Shown: positions 19,293-29,805, counted from the stretch's first letter. The stretch: DNA of 64,000 nt from Thiotrichaceae bacterium (GCA_002401765.2 NVTY02000078.1:1-64000), one strand, 5' to 3'. Notes: generated by a model not told the origin, from the letters alone. Numbers and translations: made by a program.

Positions 19293-22200
19293 TTATTTGT
19301 AAATAACGCGCACATCATTGGCCACTTCACGCAGCCGTTTCAGCAACTCATCGGTTGGCCGCACTCGCCACTCTTCGCCCAGCGCCAGGCGCACGGTGGC
19401 ATCTTGTCGGCGGTAGTTGATCCACACCGTGCAGCGCCCCTCGCGAAATGGCTGCAGTGTATTACTTAATGATGTGACAAAACCATTGCCCGCGCGCGCC
19501 TCATCAATATCGATCTCAAGCCCTTTGGCATGACGTGCGCGAGCCTGATCAATATCGTAGATTGCATCGGCGCTCATTCTAAAGCCACCAGAAAAATCAG
19601 ACTCACTCACCTCCCCACTAACAATCACCAGGCGGTCCTTGGTCAGCAGATCACGATAGCGACTATAGGCATCCGAAAATGCTGCGACTTCAACCCGCCC
19701 CGTACGATCATCAAGGGTTACAAAAGCAATTTTTTCACCGCGACGATCATTACGGGTATTGATGGCGGTAACAAATCCCGCCACCGAAACTTTTTTATTG
19801 GGACGTAGCTCCGCAATGCGGCAGGTAATAAAGTGGCTTAGCTCTTTTTCATAACGCACAATCGGGTGCCCGGTGAGGTAGAGCCCTAGCGTCTCTTTTT
19901 CGCCCAGCAGGCGCTGTTCTTCACTCCACTCAGCCACCTTGATGCCCGTGATCGCTTCATCCGGTTCTGTCGGTTCTGTTGGGTTTGATGAACCAAACAT
20001 GCTGGTTTGCTTTGATGCTACTTCACGCGCATGTTGATCGGCGAGTTGCAATGCACTTGGCAGCAACGCCATGGTACGGGCGCGATTCTTCTCTAATGAG
20101 TCCAGCGCGCCACAGCGAATCAACGCCTCCATCACCCGCTTGTTGGCCTTACGCAGGTCAATGCGACGACAAAAATCGAACAGATCCAGATAACGGCCAT
20201 TCGCCTTACGCTCTTCAATAATGCCTTCAAGCGCCGCTTCACCAACCCCTTTAATGGCCCCCAGCCCATACAGAATTTTTTTATCGTTGGGCACGGTAAA
20301 GGCGATAACACATTCGTTGACATCGGGTGAACGCACCGCGAGTTTCATCGCGCGGCACTCTTCGATTAGCATCACCACCTTGTCGGTGTTGTCCATATCC
20401 GCCGACATCACCGCGGCCATAAAGGCGGCCGGATGGTGGGCCTTGAGCCACGCGGTTTGATAGGCGATCAAGGCGTAAGCGGCGGAATGCGATTTGTTAA
20501 AACCGTAACCGGCAAACTTCTCCATCAGATCAAAGATCCCGCCGGAGGTCTTTTCATCGATCTCTCGTGCGGAGGCACCGCTGACAAAGATCACGCGCTG
20601 CTTCGCCATCTCTTCGGGTTTCTTTTTACCCATCGCGCGACGCAACATATCCGCTTGCCCCAGCGAGTACCCCGCCAGTACCTGTGCAATCTGCATCACC
20701 TGTTCCTGATAGAGAATCACGCCGTAGGTCGGGGACAGGATCGGTTCAAGGTCAGGATGCGGATAGAGTGTTGGCGCACGCCCATGTTTACGGTCGATAA
20801 AATCATCCACCATGCCTGACTGCAGTGGACCAGGGCGAAACAGCGCCACCAAGGCGATAATCTCATCAAAACAGTGCGGCTGCAGGCGGTTAATCAGCTC
20901 TTTCATGCCGCGCGATTCCAGCTGGAATACGGCGGTGGTCTCACACCGCTTTAACAGCGTATAACTTGGCTCATCGTCAATCGGAATCGCCGCAATATCG
21001 ATGTGCTCACTCTCCGGCAAGGTGGCATTCACCGTCTTCAGCGTGTGATCGATAATGGTCAGGGTGCGCAGCCCAAGGAAATCGAACTTCACCAGTCCGA
21101 CCGCCTCCACATCATCTTTATCGAACTGGGTGACGGTACTCTCGGAGCCTTGCTCACAATAGAGCGGGGTAAAATCAGTGAGTGCGGTGGGTGCAATCAC
21201 CACACCACCGGCATGTTTACCGGCATTACGCGCCATCCCTTCAAGAGCTCGCCCCATGTCGATCAAGTCGCGAACTTCATCATCCTCCTGGTAACGCTGA
21301 TTAAGCACCTCTTCCTGTGCCAGCGCCTTTTCAAGGGTGATGCCGATCTCGAATGGAATCAGCTTGGAGATCTGATCAACAAATCCATACGGGTGACCCA
21401 TCACACGCCCCACATCACGGATCACCGCCTTTGCTGCCATCGTACCGTAAGTGATAATCTGAGAGACCCGCTCGCGGCCATAGTTTTGCGCCACATATTC
21501 GATCACACGGTCACGCCCATCCATGCAAAAATCGACATCAAAATCGGGCAGCGAGACACGCTCAGGGTTCAGGAAGCGTTCGAACAGCAGTTCATAGTGA
21601 ATGGGGTCAAGATCGGTAATCGCTAGCACATAGGCCACCAAAGAACCCGCACCCGAACCACGCCCCGGCCCCACCGGTATGCCATTTTCCTTGGCCCATC
21701 GAATAAAGTCGGCAACGATCAAAAAGTAACCGGGGAAGCCCATATCAATGATGACTTTTAGCTCATGATTAAGCCGCTCATCGTAAGGTTTACGGGTTTC
21801 CGCAAAGTCTTCTGCTGAGGTGTCAAACAGAAAGTCCAAACGCTTATTTAGCCCCTCTTCGGCCTCCGCACGAAAAAAGGAATCGGTGGTCATTCCTGCG
21901 GGTACTGGGAACTCTGGCAGCACATTTTTGCCCAGCGTCAATTCAAGATTACAGCGACGTGCAATCTCAACACTATTTTCCAAGGCCTCAGGGATATCCG
22001 AAAAGAGTTCACACATCTCCTCCGGGGTGCGCAGGTATTGTTGCTCGCTATAGAGCTTGGGACGACGCGGATCATCCAGCGTACGACCGCCATGAATACA
22101 AACGCGCACCTCATGTGCCTCAAAATTATCGGCCTTTAAAAAACAGACATCATTGGTCGCCACCACCGCCACATCGGCGTCAACAGCCAAGGCAACCGCG

Positions 22201-22748
22201 GCATGCAGGTAATCTTCTTCATTTTCTCTTCCGGTGCGCTGTAACTCAAGATAGAAGCGATCATCAAAAAGTTGCCTCCATGCACTCAACAACTGTTTTG
22301 CTGCCTCTTCGTTGCCAGCCAATAAGGCCTGGCCGACATCACCATTGCGCCCACCAGAAAGTGCAATCAAGCCTTCGTTTTCACCTGCCAGCCAGGCCTG
22401 CTGAATCATGGGGATGCCGTTATGCTGGCCTTCAATATAACTACGTGAAATCAGCCGCGTCAGGTTGAGGTAGCCCGCATGATTCTGACAAAGCAGCACT
22501 AACTTAGTCGGTTGATTCACATCATCAGGGTTTTGTATCCACAGATCGACCCCGATGATCGGCTTAACGCCCGCTGAGATTGCCGCACGATAAAATTTAA
22601 CCATCGCAAACAGGTTGCTTTGGTCGGTCACTGCCACGGCTGGCATACCCGCCGCAGCGACCGCCTTGACCAGCGGCTTAATGCGAACGCAGCCGTCTAC
22701 CAGCGAATAATCGGTGTGTACATGAAGGTGAACAAAGGAAGGACTCAT
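19293..22748 (-). CDS. dnaE: DNA polymerase III subunit alpha
   Basis: The replicative polymerase catalytic subunit, 1151 residues, full length. The PHP domain is at the N-terminus (HVHTDYSLVDG at residue 7). The polymerase core has PVGPGRGSGAGSLVAY (about 360) and the catalytic PDFDVDFCMDGRD (about 400). GYGFNKSHSAAYALIAYQTAWLK lies in the fingers region. The OB-fold is near 1000 (KVSVAGFVTAINTRNDRRGEKIAFVTLDD). Imperfect inverted repeats (CGCGGCA and TGCCGCG) lie in the gap to accA but lack a T-run. Confidence 0.98.
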   Translation of the reverse strand: MSPSFVHLHVHTDYSLVDGCVRIKPLVKAVAAAGMPAVAVTDQSNLFAMVKFYRAAISAGVKPIIGVDLWIQNPDDVNQPTKLVLLCQNHAGYLNLTRLISRSYIEGQHNGIPMIQQAWLAGENEGLIALSGGRNGDVGQALLAGNEEAAKQLLSAWRQLFDDRFYLELQRTGRENEEDYLHAAVALAVDADVAVVATNDVCFLKADNFEAHEVRVCIHGGRTLDDPRRPKLYSEQQYLRTPEEMCELFSDIPEALENSVEIARRCNLELTLGKNVLPEFPVPAGMTTDSFFRAEAEEGLNKRLDFLFDTSAEDFAETRKPYDERLNHELKVIIDMGFPGYFLIVADFIRWAKENGIPVGPGRGSGAGSLVAYVLAITDLDPIHYELLFERFLNPERVSLPDFDVDFCMDGRDRVIEYVAQNYGRERVSQIITYGTMAAKAVIRDVGRVMGHPYGFVDQISKLIPFEIGITLEKALAQEEVLNQRYQEDDEVRDLIDMGRALEGMARNAGKHAGGVVIAPTALTDFTPLYCEQGSESTVTQFDKDDVEAVGLVKFDFLGLRTLTIIDHTLKTVNATLPESEHIDIAAIPIDDEPSYTLLKRCETTAVFQLESRGMKELINRLQPHCFDEIIALVALFRPGPLQSGMVDDFIDRKHGRAPTLYPHPDLEPILSPTYGVILYQEQVMQIAQVLAGYSLGQADMLRRAMGKKKPEEMAKQRVIFVSGASAREIDEKTSGGIFDLMEKFAGYGFNKSHSAAYALIAYQTAWLKAHHPAAFMAAVMSADMDNTDKVVMLIEECRAMKLAVRSPDVNECVIAFTVPNDKKILYGLGAIKGVGEAALEGIIEERKANGRYLDLFDFCRRIDLRKANKRVMEALIRCGALDSLEKNRARTMALLPSALQLADQHAREVASKQTSMFGSSNPTEPTEPDEAITGIKVAEWSEEQRLLGEKETLGLYLTGHPIVRYEKELSHFITCRIAELRPNKKVSVAGFVTAINTRNDRRGEKIAFVTLDDRTGRVEVAAFSDAYSRYRDLLTKDRLVIVSGEVSESDFSGGFRMSADAIYDIDQARARHAKGLEIDIDEARAGNGFVTSLSNTLQPFREGRCTVWINYRRQDATVRLALGEEWRVRPTDELLKRLREVANDVRVIYK

Positions 22749-22830
22749 AGGCTGATATTCTAGCGCAGGAGGATGATCCCTGCGAGACAGAATTGCGGAT
22801 TAAGCGTGTTTATTTTGAGAAAAAATGAAA

Positions 22831-23412
22831 TTAATGTGAGCCATCACAAAGACGGCGCACCGGTGCAAAAGAACGGCGATGAACAGGTGAGACACCGTGC
22901 GCTTCCAGTGCGGAAAAATGCGCCTTGGTGGGATATCCCTTGTGTTTTGCAAAACCATATTGAGGGTATTGTTCATCGAGTAAAATCAATTCACGGTCTC
23001 GCGCCACCTTGGCAAGAATTGACGCGGCACCGATGGCTGGGATCAACGCATCCCCCTTCACAATCGCTTCAACGGGATAACTGATCGTTGGACATTGATT
23101 GCCATCGACTTGCACGTGACTGGGTTTAACCGGGAGTTGCTCAACTGCGCGACTCATTGCCAGCAGGCTTGCCTGCAGAATATTGATTTCATCGATCTCT
23201 TCCACCTCGGCGCGACCAACGGCCCATGCAATCGCATGTTGCTTGATTTCTAGCTCCAATCGCTCTCGTTTTTTAGCGCTCAATTTTTTAGAGTCTGTCA
23301 CCCCTTCTATTGGAAAAGCAGGGTCAAGAATAACAGCTGCGGCAATCACCGCCCCGGCTAGAGGGCCACGGCCCGCTTCATCAACACCAGCAATTAACAT
23401 TGTTTCATTCAT
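22831..23412 (-). CDS. rnhB: ribonuclease HII
   Basis: RNase HII cuts RNA at RNA-DNA junctions, removing ribonucleotides from [16 protein letters not shown] (residues 8-20) holds the first two catalytic acids, and VDGNQCP and [13 protein letters not shown] the later conserved parts. The 193 residues are complete. lpxB, its usual upstream neighbour, is not here; prfC takes that place. Confidence 0.97.
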   Translation of the reverse strand: MNETMLIAGVDEAGRGPLAGAVIAAAVILDPAFPIEGVTDSKKLSAKKRERLELEIKQHAIAWAVGRAEVEEIDEINILQASLLAMSRAVEQLPVKPSHVQVDGNQCPTISYPVEAIVKGDALIPAIGAASILAKVARDRELILLDEQYPQYGFAKHKGYPTKAHFSALEAHGVSPVHRRSFAPVRRLCDGSH

Positions 23413-23450
23413 AGCGTTCCTGCACCTCAGTCTTATAATTTAGCTGAAAA

Positions 23451-25037
23451 TCAATGCTCGCGGGTCGCGAGGAATTGAATCTCCGGCCAACGCTCAATCG
23501 TCAATTCAAGGTTCACGCGGGTCGGTGCAATGTAGGTAAGATCACCACCGCCATCAATCGCCAAGTTCACTTCTGACTTACGCTTAAACTCTTCTAGCAT
23601 CTTTTCATCATCACACATCACCCAGCGCGCGGTAGCAACGGTGACGGCTTCAAAGATACAGTCAACCTTATATTCACTTTTCAGGCGCTCGGCAACCACA
23701 TCAAACTGCAACACACCGACCGCACCAAGGATCAGGTCATTATTGGTGAAGGGTTTAAATAACTGTGTTGCGCCCTCTTCACTCAGCTGCTCTAGCCCTT
23801 TCAATAGCTGCTTACTTTTAAGCGGATCTTTAAGGCGTGCACGACGAAATAGTTCTGGTGCAAAATGAGGAATGCCAGTGTATTTAAGCGCTTCACCCAT
23901 GGTGAAGGTATCACCAATCTGAATCGTGCCGTGATTGTGTAGCCCAATGATGTCACCCGGAAAGGCCTCTTCCACATGCGTGCGATCCTGCGCCATAAAG
24001 GTGATTGCATTTGAGATCATCACTTGTTTGTCGATGCGCACATGGTTGATCTTTTTGCCCTTCTCATAAGAACCCGAGCAGACACGCAGAAAGGCAACTC
24101 GATCACGATGTTTAGGGTCCATATTCGCCTGAATCTTAAAAACAAACCCGGTGAATTTATCTTCAGTGGGATCAACCACCCGTGTTTTAGAGGCGCGTGG
24201 TTGTGGTGCCGGGGCGAATTCAGCGAGCGCATCAAGCAACTCTTTTAAGCCAAAGTTATTGATTGCCGAGCCGAAGTAGACAGGCGTCAATTTGCCCTGC
24301 AAAAACAACTCCAAATTGAACTCATGGCTCGCACCCCGTACCAGCTCAATCTCTTCACGAAAATCATCAATCAAATCCCCAAACAACTCATCCAGACGCG
24401 GGTTATCGAGCCCCTTGATCACCTCGCCTTCGTTGATTTTGCCACCGTGAGTCGAACTAAAAATATGAATCGTATCGCTATATAGGTGAAACACACCCTT
24501 GAAACGTTTGCCCATGCCAATCGGCCAGGTCATCGGCGCACACTGAATATCGAGCACATCCTCCACTTCATCCATCAGGTCTATCGGGTCTTTACCTTCA
24601 CGATCCATCTTATTAATAAAGGTGATAATCGGCGTGGTGCGCAGGCGACAGACCTCCATCAACTTCACCGTGCGTTGCTCAACGCCTTTGGCGACATCGA
24701 TGATCATCAGCGCCGAGTCGACCGCCGTTAGCGTGCGATAGGTGTCTTCCGAGAAATCTTCATGGCCCGGGGTATCGAGCAGATTGATAATGTTGTCGCC
24801 ATACGGAAACTGCATCACCGATGAGGAGACTGAAATACCACGTTCCTGCTCCATCTTCATCCAGTCAGAGGTGGCGTGGCGTGCCGCTTTACGCCCTTTG
24901 ACACTGCCCGCCAACTGAATCGCACCACCAAACAGCAACAGTTTTTCGGTAACGGTGGTCTTGCCCGCATCGGGATGCGAGATGATCGCAAAAGTGCGTC
25001 TGCGGCTTATCTGGTCAGCCAATGGGCCATTGGTCAT
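23451..25037 (-). CDS. prfC: peptide chain release factor 3
   Basis: RF3 is the GTPase that removes RF1 or RF2 from the ribosome after termination. Full length at 528 residues. G1 is SHPDAGKTT (about 20), G3 DTPGHEDF (about 90), G4 NKMDR (about 144). Domain II and III features follow ([29 protein letters not shown]). Upstream of the start lies a pair of TGTACA palindromes. Confidence 0.97.
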   Translation of the reverse strand: MTNGPLADQISRRRTFAIISHPDAGKTTVTEKLLLFGGAIQLAGSVKGRKAARHATSDWMKMEQERGISVSSSVMQFPYGDNIINLLDTPGHEDFSEDTYRTLTAVDSALMIIDVAKGVEQRTVKLMEVCRLRTTPIITFINKMDREGKDPIDLMDEVEDVLDIQCAPMTWPIGMGKRFKGVFHLYSDTIHIFSSTHGGKINEGEVIKGLDNPRLDELFGDLIDDFREEIELVRGASHEFNLELFLQGKLTPVYFGSAINNFGLKELLDALAEFAPAPQPRASKTRVVDPTEDKFTGFVFKIQANMDPKHRDRVAFLRVCSGSYEKGKKINHVRIDKQVMISNAITFMAQDRTHVEEAFPGDIIGLHNHGTIQIGDTFTMGEALKYTGIPHFAPELFRRARLKDPLKSKQLLKGLEQLSEEGATQLFKPFTNNDLILGAVGVLQFDVVAERLKSEYKVDCIFEAVTVATARWVMCDDEKMLEEFKRKSEVNLAIDGGGDLTYIAPTRVNLELTIERWPEIQFLATREH

Positions 25038-25054
25038 ATTCTCAATTCCTTCAA

Positions 25055-25076
25055 TGTGTACACAAATATGTACACA
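25055..25076. promoter_or_regulatory. two tandem TGTACA palindromes upstream of prfC
   Basis: TGTGTACACA and, 12 bp on, TGTACACA lie 18-40 bp before the prfC start codon. Two equally oriented palindromes one helical turn apart can be a repressor site. No cognate regulator is visible nearby. Confidence 0.35.
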
Positions 25077-25208
25077 ATCTTTAAACTAACCTGTTGCGAG
25101 GTTGCCTCAAAATCTTTAGATTTAAAACGATGCGGCAGCAGGTATTACAAAAGCGAGGCATTATAGCTTAAGAATGCCCTAGCTCTTAATCTAAAAGTTA
25201 TTCAACCG

Positions 25209-25296
25209 AATAACCTAAATATAGATTGACGCAATAACCTAAATATGGAAATACTTAATAACCTAAATATGGCGTAACACGATAACCTAATTATGG
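25209..25296. repeat. four direct repeats with 24-bp period, probable operator of the fic gene
   Basis: AATAACCTAAATATGG and three near copies begin at 25209, 25233, 25257 and 25281, exactly 24 bp apart (the first has ATAG at its end, the fourth GATAACC and AATTATGG). The last copy ends 6 bp before the fic start codon. Bound protein would cover the promoter and ribosome-binding site. Conserved units with variable spacers argue for protein binding, not for a microsatellite. Confidence 0.8.
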
Positions 25297-25302
25297 ATAG
25301 GC

Positions 25303-26820
25303 ATGGCAACACCATCGGATAAACTGGCACAATCTCTGGCAGAACTGAAAAAGTTACAGGATAGTGGCATTATCGCTATCCGAACGGGAGAGCTGAGCAG
25401 AACACACAGAGAGCGCCTACTCAAAAACGGATTCATACAAGAAGTCATGAAGGGCTGGTATATCCGAGCCCGTCCCGACGAACCTGCTGGCGAGAGCACG
25501 GCGTGGTACGCATCTTTTTGGGGGTTTTGCGCCAACTACCTCAATTCACGTTTTGGTGATGAATGGTGCCTTTCACCGGAACAATCTATCAGTTTGCATA
25601 TTGGCAACAACACCGTACCGCGACAATTATTAGTACGATCCCCCAAGGCTGGAAACAAACCCACTAATCTACTGCATGACACCTCAATTCTCGATCTGAG
25701 GCTGGATATTCCAGAAAATCAAGACATACAGATAATTGAGGGAATGAGAGCAACAAACCTCTATACCGCACTGATTGCCTGCTCTCCTAAGCACTTCACA
25801 TCCAAACCGATAGAAATGCGCGCTGCGTTATCGATGATACCGGATGCATCAGATTTACTTCGGAAGCTTCTGGAGGGAAATCACAGCACGGTGGCTGGAC
25901 GATTGACAGGCGCGTTTAGAAATATTGGCTGCAACAAAGTGGCTGACACTATCGTCGATACTATGAAATCTGCGGGATATACCATCAATGAAGTTGACCC
26001 ATTCGAGGACAAGCCTGCTTTTACGTTTAGCAAATGTGAAACCTCACCCTATGTGAACCGCCTCCGTATGATGTGGGAAAGTTTCAGGGAGCCTATAGTA
26101 GCGAACTTCCCAGCATCACCTGGAAAAATTAGCGACATAGATGTTTATATAAAGCTGATAGACGAACTCTATGTCACCGATGCTTATCACTCCCTCTCTA
26201 TTGAAGGATATCGGGTTAGCGAAGACCTTATCGAGCGTGTTCGTTCAGGCAACTGGAATCCTGATAGCAGCGAAGAAGACAACGAACATAAGAATGCCTT
26301 AGCTGCTAGAGGGTATTGGCAAGCTTTTCAGGCTGTGAAAGAGAGTATCAAAAGAATACTGGATGGAGAAAATGCGGGCATAGTTACTGATGAAGACCAT
26401 GGAAAGTGGGTTCGAGAACTATTTGGGGCAAGCGTAGCTGCCGGTATTATTCAACCCGCCGATCTTGCTGGTTACAGAAACCGTCCGGTTTATATTCGAA
26501 AATCAAGGCACACGCCGCCGAACTACGGAGCGGTGCGTGATTTAATGTCTGCTTTTTTTGAGTTATTACAGAATGAAGGAAATCCTGCTGTACGAGTTGT
26601 CTTAGGCCATTTTATGTTTGTCTATATCCATCCATATATTGATGGTAATGGCCGAACTGGACGGTTCTTAATGAACATCATGCTAGCAGCTGGTGGATAT
26701 TCTTGGACTGTCATCCCAGTTGAAAGACGAGATGAATATATGAACGCGCTTGAAAACGTCAGTGTTAATCAGGATATCATTCCTTTTACAAAATTTCTTG
26801 CCAGCCTTGTTGGTAAGTAG
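25303..26820 (+). CDS. Fic family protein with AbiEi-like N-terminal domain
   Basis: Fic enzymes transfer AMP or related groups to target proteins. The core motif HPYIDGNGRTGR (about 443) keeps the catalytic His and the phosphate-binding Gly, Asn and Arg. The segment SLSIEGYRVS (about 296) fits the inhibitory helix with its Glu, so the enzyme is probably self-inhibited. The first 200 residues resemble the winged-helix part of AbiEi-type antitoxins (RERLLKNGFIQEVMKGWYI), so the protein may bind DNA; four 24-bp repeats directly upstream are the likely site. The gene stands alone between the housekeeping block and a recombinase remnant, consistent with an acquired island. The start ATG at 25303 follows GGATAGGC. 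Confidence 0.85.
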   Translation: MATPSDKLAQSLAELKKLQDSGIIAIRTGELSRTHRERLLKNGFIQEVMKGWYIRARPDEPAGESTAWYASFWGFCANYLNSRFGDEWCLSPEQSISLHIGNNTVPRQLLVRSPKAGNKPTNLLHDTSILDLRLDIPENQDIQIIEGMRATNLYTALIACSPKHFTSKPIEMRAALSMIPDASDLLRKLLEGNHSTVAGRLTGAFRNIGCNKVADTIVDTMKSAGYTINEVDPFEDKPAFTFSKCETSPYVNRLRMMWESFREPIVANFPASPGKISDIDVYIKLIDELYVTDAYHSLSIEGYRVSEDLIERVRSGNWNPDSSEEDNEHKNALAARGYWQAFQAVKESIKRILDGENAGIVTDEDHGKWVRELFGASVAAGIIQPADLAGYRNRPVYIRKSRHTPPNYGAVRDLMSAFFELLQNEGNPAVRVVLGHFMFVYIHPYIDGNGRTGRFLMNIMLAAGGYSWTVIPVERRDEYMNALENVSVNQDIIPFTKFLASLVGK

Positions 26821-26878
26821 CCAATCACCTTCATTTTTTTGGATATAAGGGTATTAAAATAACCCTGATATCGCTACT

Positions 26879-27075
26879 CTAAGTATCTATTTCTATATAG
26901 CTATATTTAATGCTGAGACTGTAAATATTGAGCGTCTTGGCTATAAAAGTTTTCGTTGCTTTTGGGTTATTCTCTAACTCACACTTTGCCCACATAATCT
27001 GCTTATTATTCAATTTCCTTGGGCGACCAATCTTTACGCCTCTTTTCCTGGCCGTCGCCATACCCGGAACGTGTC
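26879..27075 (-). pseudogene. remnant of a serine recombinase (resolvase/invertase) C-terminus
   Basis: About 60 codons: ARKRGVKIGRPRKL followed by a segment that would form the helix-turn-helix of a Tn3-type resolvase or DNA invertase. The catalytic N-terminal domain is missing, and the junction ERxRSG before MATARKRG is out of frame. It marks a past mobile element in this gap (26821-27280), which otherwise holds no gene I can support. Confidence 0.65.
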
Positions 27076-27280
27076 AACTTCAAATGGGCAGTTACGAACA
27101 AAATAAACTCAAGATTGACGTTTCTGCGCCGATAAGTCGCCACTTTATTATTCACAAGCCAATAAATTCAACGGTTTAACAACCTTCAATGTCTGTCACA
27201 TCAATATTTTTGTGTTTAATTCAATGCTTTTTGCTAAAATCACGCTCTCTTGCAAAACTCTGAGGGGGGTTGATGCACCG

Positions 27281-27754
27281 ATGGACATCACAGTTGACTG
27301 TCAACGTCAGGGAATTGACCGCAGATCACACGGATTACGTACCTTTTTGTATAGCTTTAGCAAAAGCCGTCGGCATCAAGCACGCCGCGAAATCTGCCTC
27401 AACACCTCGCACTACGCAGACAACAATCATGCGCCAGTACTGTTTGCATTGACCATTGCGATTATGGGGCTCTCGTGTACCGATGCCTTTTTCACCCTGA
27501 TGCTGATACAGCAAGGCGCACAGGAAATAAACCCGGTGATGAATCACTTGCTTAAAATGAATACACAGCTATTTGTGTCAGCCAAAATGGCCATCACAGC
27601 AACTTGCCTCATCTTTATATTAGCGCATCGGAATTTCTGGTTGTTCAAGCGCGTGGTACGCACACACCATATTCTGCCCGTGCTATTTTTAGGTTACTGC
27701 GCGCTGATTACACACCAGTTAAACATGCTAAACAACATACCTTCTATTTTGTGA
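27281..27754 (+). CDS. small inner-membrane protein (DUF5658-like)
   Basis: From the ATG at 27281 (after GAGGGGGG) this is a 157-residue protein. A basic cytoplasmic opening (CQRQGIDRRSHGLRTFLY, then KSRRHQARRE) is followed by three or four hydrophobic segments, with the LSCTDAFFTLMLIQQGAQEINPVM pattern seen in DUF5658-type proteins. No function is known. It lies 39 bp before a lipoprotein gene and may be co-transcribed with it. An upstream frame from 27212 is possible but lacks a ribosome-binding site. Confidence 0.65.
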   Translation: MDITVDCQRQGIDRRSHGLRTFLYSFSKSRRHQARREICLNTSHYADNNHAPVLFALTIAIMGLSCTDAFFTLMLIQQGAQEINPVMNHLLKMNTQLFVSAKMAITATCLIFILAHRNFWLFKRVVRTHHILPVLFLGYCALITHQLNMLNNIPSIL

Positions 27755-27793
27755 AAAATTACCACCGATCAATACACCGCGGAGCTCTATATC

Positions 27794-28435
27794 ATGTTTA
27801 CAAATAACCAATTACTGCTTGCCACCGCCTGCCTCTTTTCTGTTGCATTGCTGAGTGGCTGTGTTTCAAAAACGACGGTGTCTGACAATAATATCCAGAC
27901 ACCAGCGCCGATGGCCGTTGCTGAAGCGCCTGAAGCAACCACAGCTGTTGAGCCTGAAATTGCTGAAATTATCGACGTTGAAGATGCCATTAAAGCCATC
28001 GATTCAATCAAAACGGTGGGCATCGTGGATGCGACTACCGATGCAGACGCACCCAAGGTCACGACCACAAAAGATGGCGTGGTTGTGATCCCTTTAGATA
28101 CAACTCTTGAAGAGCTTGCTGCGGCAACTGCAACAGCGCTAACACCCGTTGCGCTACCCAACATTCCGAACATAGCCAAGGCGCTGGCGAACCACCAAAA
28201 CAGCATGTGGCATAGTCGTTCATTCACCTATAGCATCTATCTGGGTGGTCACCTCAATGCCGAATATTCACAGGAAAAAAGCGCGCTAACCATTGTTAAT
28301 CATGCCGATGAAGCGAACCAGTTTGCCTGTAATTACTCAACGAAGCATGGCGGTTTAGCCAGCATTAAAGACGATGAAGTATCTGCCTGCCATTCACTTG
28401 CCAATGAATTGCAGAGTTATCTGAACGAAGACTAA
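27794..28435 (+). CDS. putative lipoprotein of unknown function
   Basis: A 213-residue protein with a lipoprotein signal peptide ending in the lipobox LLSGC (Cys22). The first part of the mature chain is a low-complexity, Ala/Glu/Val-rich linker to about residue 105, followed by a compact C-terminal part with three cysteines (NQFACNYSTKHGG, DEVSACHSL). Placement in the inner or outer membrane cannot be told. I recognise no family. A hairpin terminator follows. Confidence 0.75.
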   Translation: MFTNNQLLLATACLFSVALLSGCVSKTTVSDNNIQTPAPMAVAEAPEATTAVEPEIAEIIDVEDAIKAIDSIKTVGIVDATTDADAPKVTTTKDGVVVIPLDTTLEELAAATATALTPVALPNIPNIAKALANHQNSMWHSRSFTYSIYLGGHLNAEYSQEKSALTIVNHADEANQFACNYSTKHGGLASIKDDEVSACHSLANELQSYLNED

Positions 28436-28458
28436 GTAAGCAGCCGTAAAGAAAGAAT

Positions 28459-28495
28459 CAAAAAGCCAGGGAGAGCGATCTTCCTGGCTTTTTTG
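28459..28495. terminator. bidirectional rho-independent terminator
   Basis: AAAAAGCCAGG and CCTGGCTTTTTT pair around a short loop, giving T-runs on both strands. It serves the lipoprotein gene from the left and the convergent Omp85-like gene from the right. Confidence 0.88.
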
Positions 28496-28506
28496 TCGCA
28501 CCGGAG

Positions 28507-29805
28507 TTAGAACATTCCACGCGAACTGAAATAGACAGCAACATCTTTTATGTCAAACGCGTATGCGGCATCAAAACGCAGGTCGACATTCATAAATGAC
28601 TTCACCTTATAACGCAATCCAAACCCTGCGCTTGATTTCAGATCAGTCATATCAATGGTTCTATTGTCATTATAGGCATTACCCAAGTCGACAAATAACA
28701 CACCACGGCTATCAAAATTGCCCCTAATGGGGGATAAATACTCAAGATTCAGCGCGAAGAATGACTCCCCTGTGAACGCCCCCTTTTCGTATCCACGAAG
28801 GGTACTGCTACCACCTACCGTGAAGAAATCACCACTCAGTGGTCGCCTACCACCAGCAAAGCCCATTAAAAACTGTGCATTGAGATTATGGTGCCGCTCA
28901 CCGTTTAAATAGTGGTAACGACGGTAATAAAAGTTATTCTGGGTAAATGTTTCATCAGAACCTAGCGCTCGCGCACCAATCTGAATCGAATAGCCATACT
29001 CAGTCCCTTCTCGGCTATAGAGGTAATCATGGATGCGGCCATAAGTGATCCCCAAGTCTAGCCCGACCGAAACACCATCGCTGTAAAGGTCCGGCTGACC
29101 ACTTTCGTAGTTATATTTAGCCTCTCGCCAAAAAGGCCCCGCATTGACTGCCCAGCCGGCACTCGGGCTATCTTTTCTCAACCAACGATTGATCGAAAAG
29201 TTAAATGCTCGGTAATCTCGACTATAGGTTGAGGTGATGCCTTTTATTGTTTTATCTTCTACCGGCGTATCAGAGTAGCGCATTCCCACGCGCAGGCCAA
29301 AGGGGCTGCCAGCAATCCGCGGGTAATCATAGCTGATGTAGAATTCATTTGATTTACCCAATGTATCACAACAGCCATCGACTTTTTTATAGGTCAGGCG
29401 TAAGCGCTGATTCAAGCCGCCAAGATTGTCCATCTTCAACCGAACACCGTAACTGATATCACCATCAGCCGAACGGTTTAATCTTGGCAAAGGAAAAATA
29501 TAGTATTTTTCACTCACCATAATCTGTAATACCTGCCGGTTTTCTATGTCTATCACATCCGCATAAACAAATTTAAAGAGGCGCAGATCCATAATCGCCT
29601 GGCGATCATTTTCAATCAGCAGAAGATCAACAGGATCACCCGCCTTCACCTGCATTTCTTGCAACATCACAATAGACAGGGTCTTTTCATTACCGACAAA
29701 ACGTATTTCATCAATGATCAGTGCTGCGTTAGCCATCACCGCCGGTGAAATAAAGGCAAGCCCTAGTAGGCAATAGCATAATCTTCGTAATAAAAAAAAC
29801 ATCAT
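28507..29805 (-). CDS. Omp85/BamA-TamA family outer membrane protein
   Basis: A 432-residue protein with a signal peptide (cleaved near VMANA), one POTRA-like repeat (about 28-105, IDEIRFVGNEKTLSIVMLQEMQVKAGD) and a C-terminal beta-barrel ending in Phe, with the Omp85 signature region FTVGGSSTLRGYEKGAFTGE near 330. Such proteins insert or pass proteins across the outer membrane. It has one POTRA rather than the five of BamA, so it is not the housekeeping BamA; it resembles the short surface-antigen D15 group of unknown substrate. It stands alone and reads opposite to its neighbours. Confidence 0.85.
   Translation of the reverse strand: MMFFLLRRLCYCLLGLAFISPAVMANAALIIDEIRFVGNEKTLSIVMLQEMQVKAGDPVDLLLIENDRQAIMDLRLFKFVYADVIDIENRQVLQIMVSEKYYIFPLPRLNRSADGDISYGVRLKMDNLGGLNQRLRLTYKKVDGCCDTLGKSNEFYISYDYPRIAGSPFGLRVGMRYSDTPVEDKTIKGITSTYSRDYRAFNFSINRWLRKDSPSAGWAVNAGPFWREAKYNYESGQPDLYSDGVSVGLDLGITYGRIHDYLYSREGTEYGYSIQIGARALGSDETFTQNNFYYRRYHYLNGERHHNLNAQFLMGFAGGRRPLSGDFFTVGGSSTLRGYEKGAFTGESFFALNLEYLSPIRGNFDSRGVLFVDLGNAYNDNRTIDMTDLKSSAGFGLRYKVKSFMNVDLRFDAAYAFDIKDVAVYFSSRGMF

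Noticed and set aside
25209-25296. Regular repeats as a possible CRISPR array
   Set aside because: The units are only about 16 bp with 8-bp spacers, there are four copies, they are imperfect, and no cas gene is nearby. An operator is a better reading.
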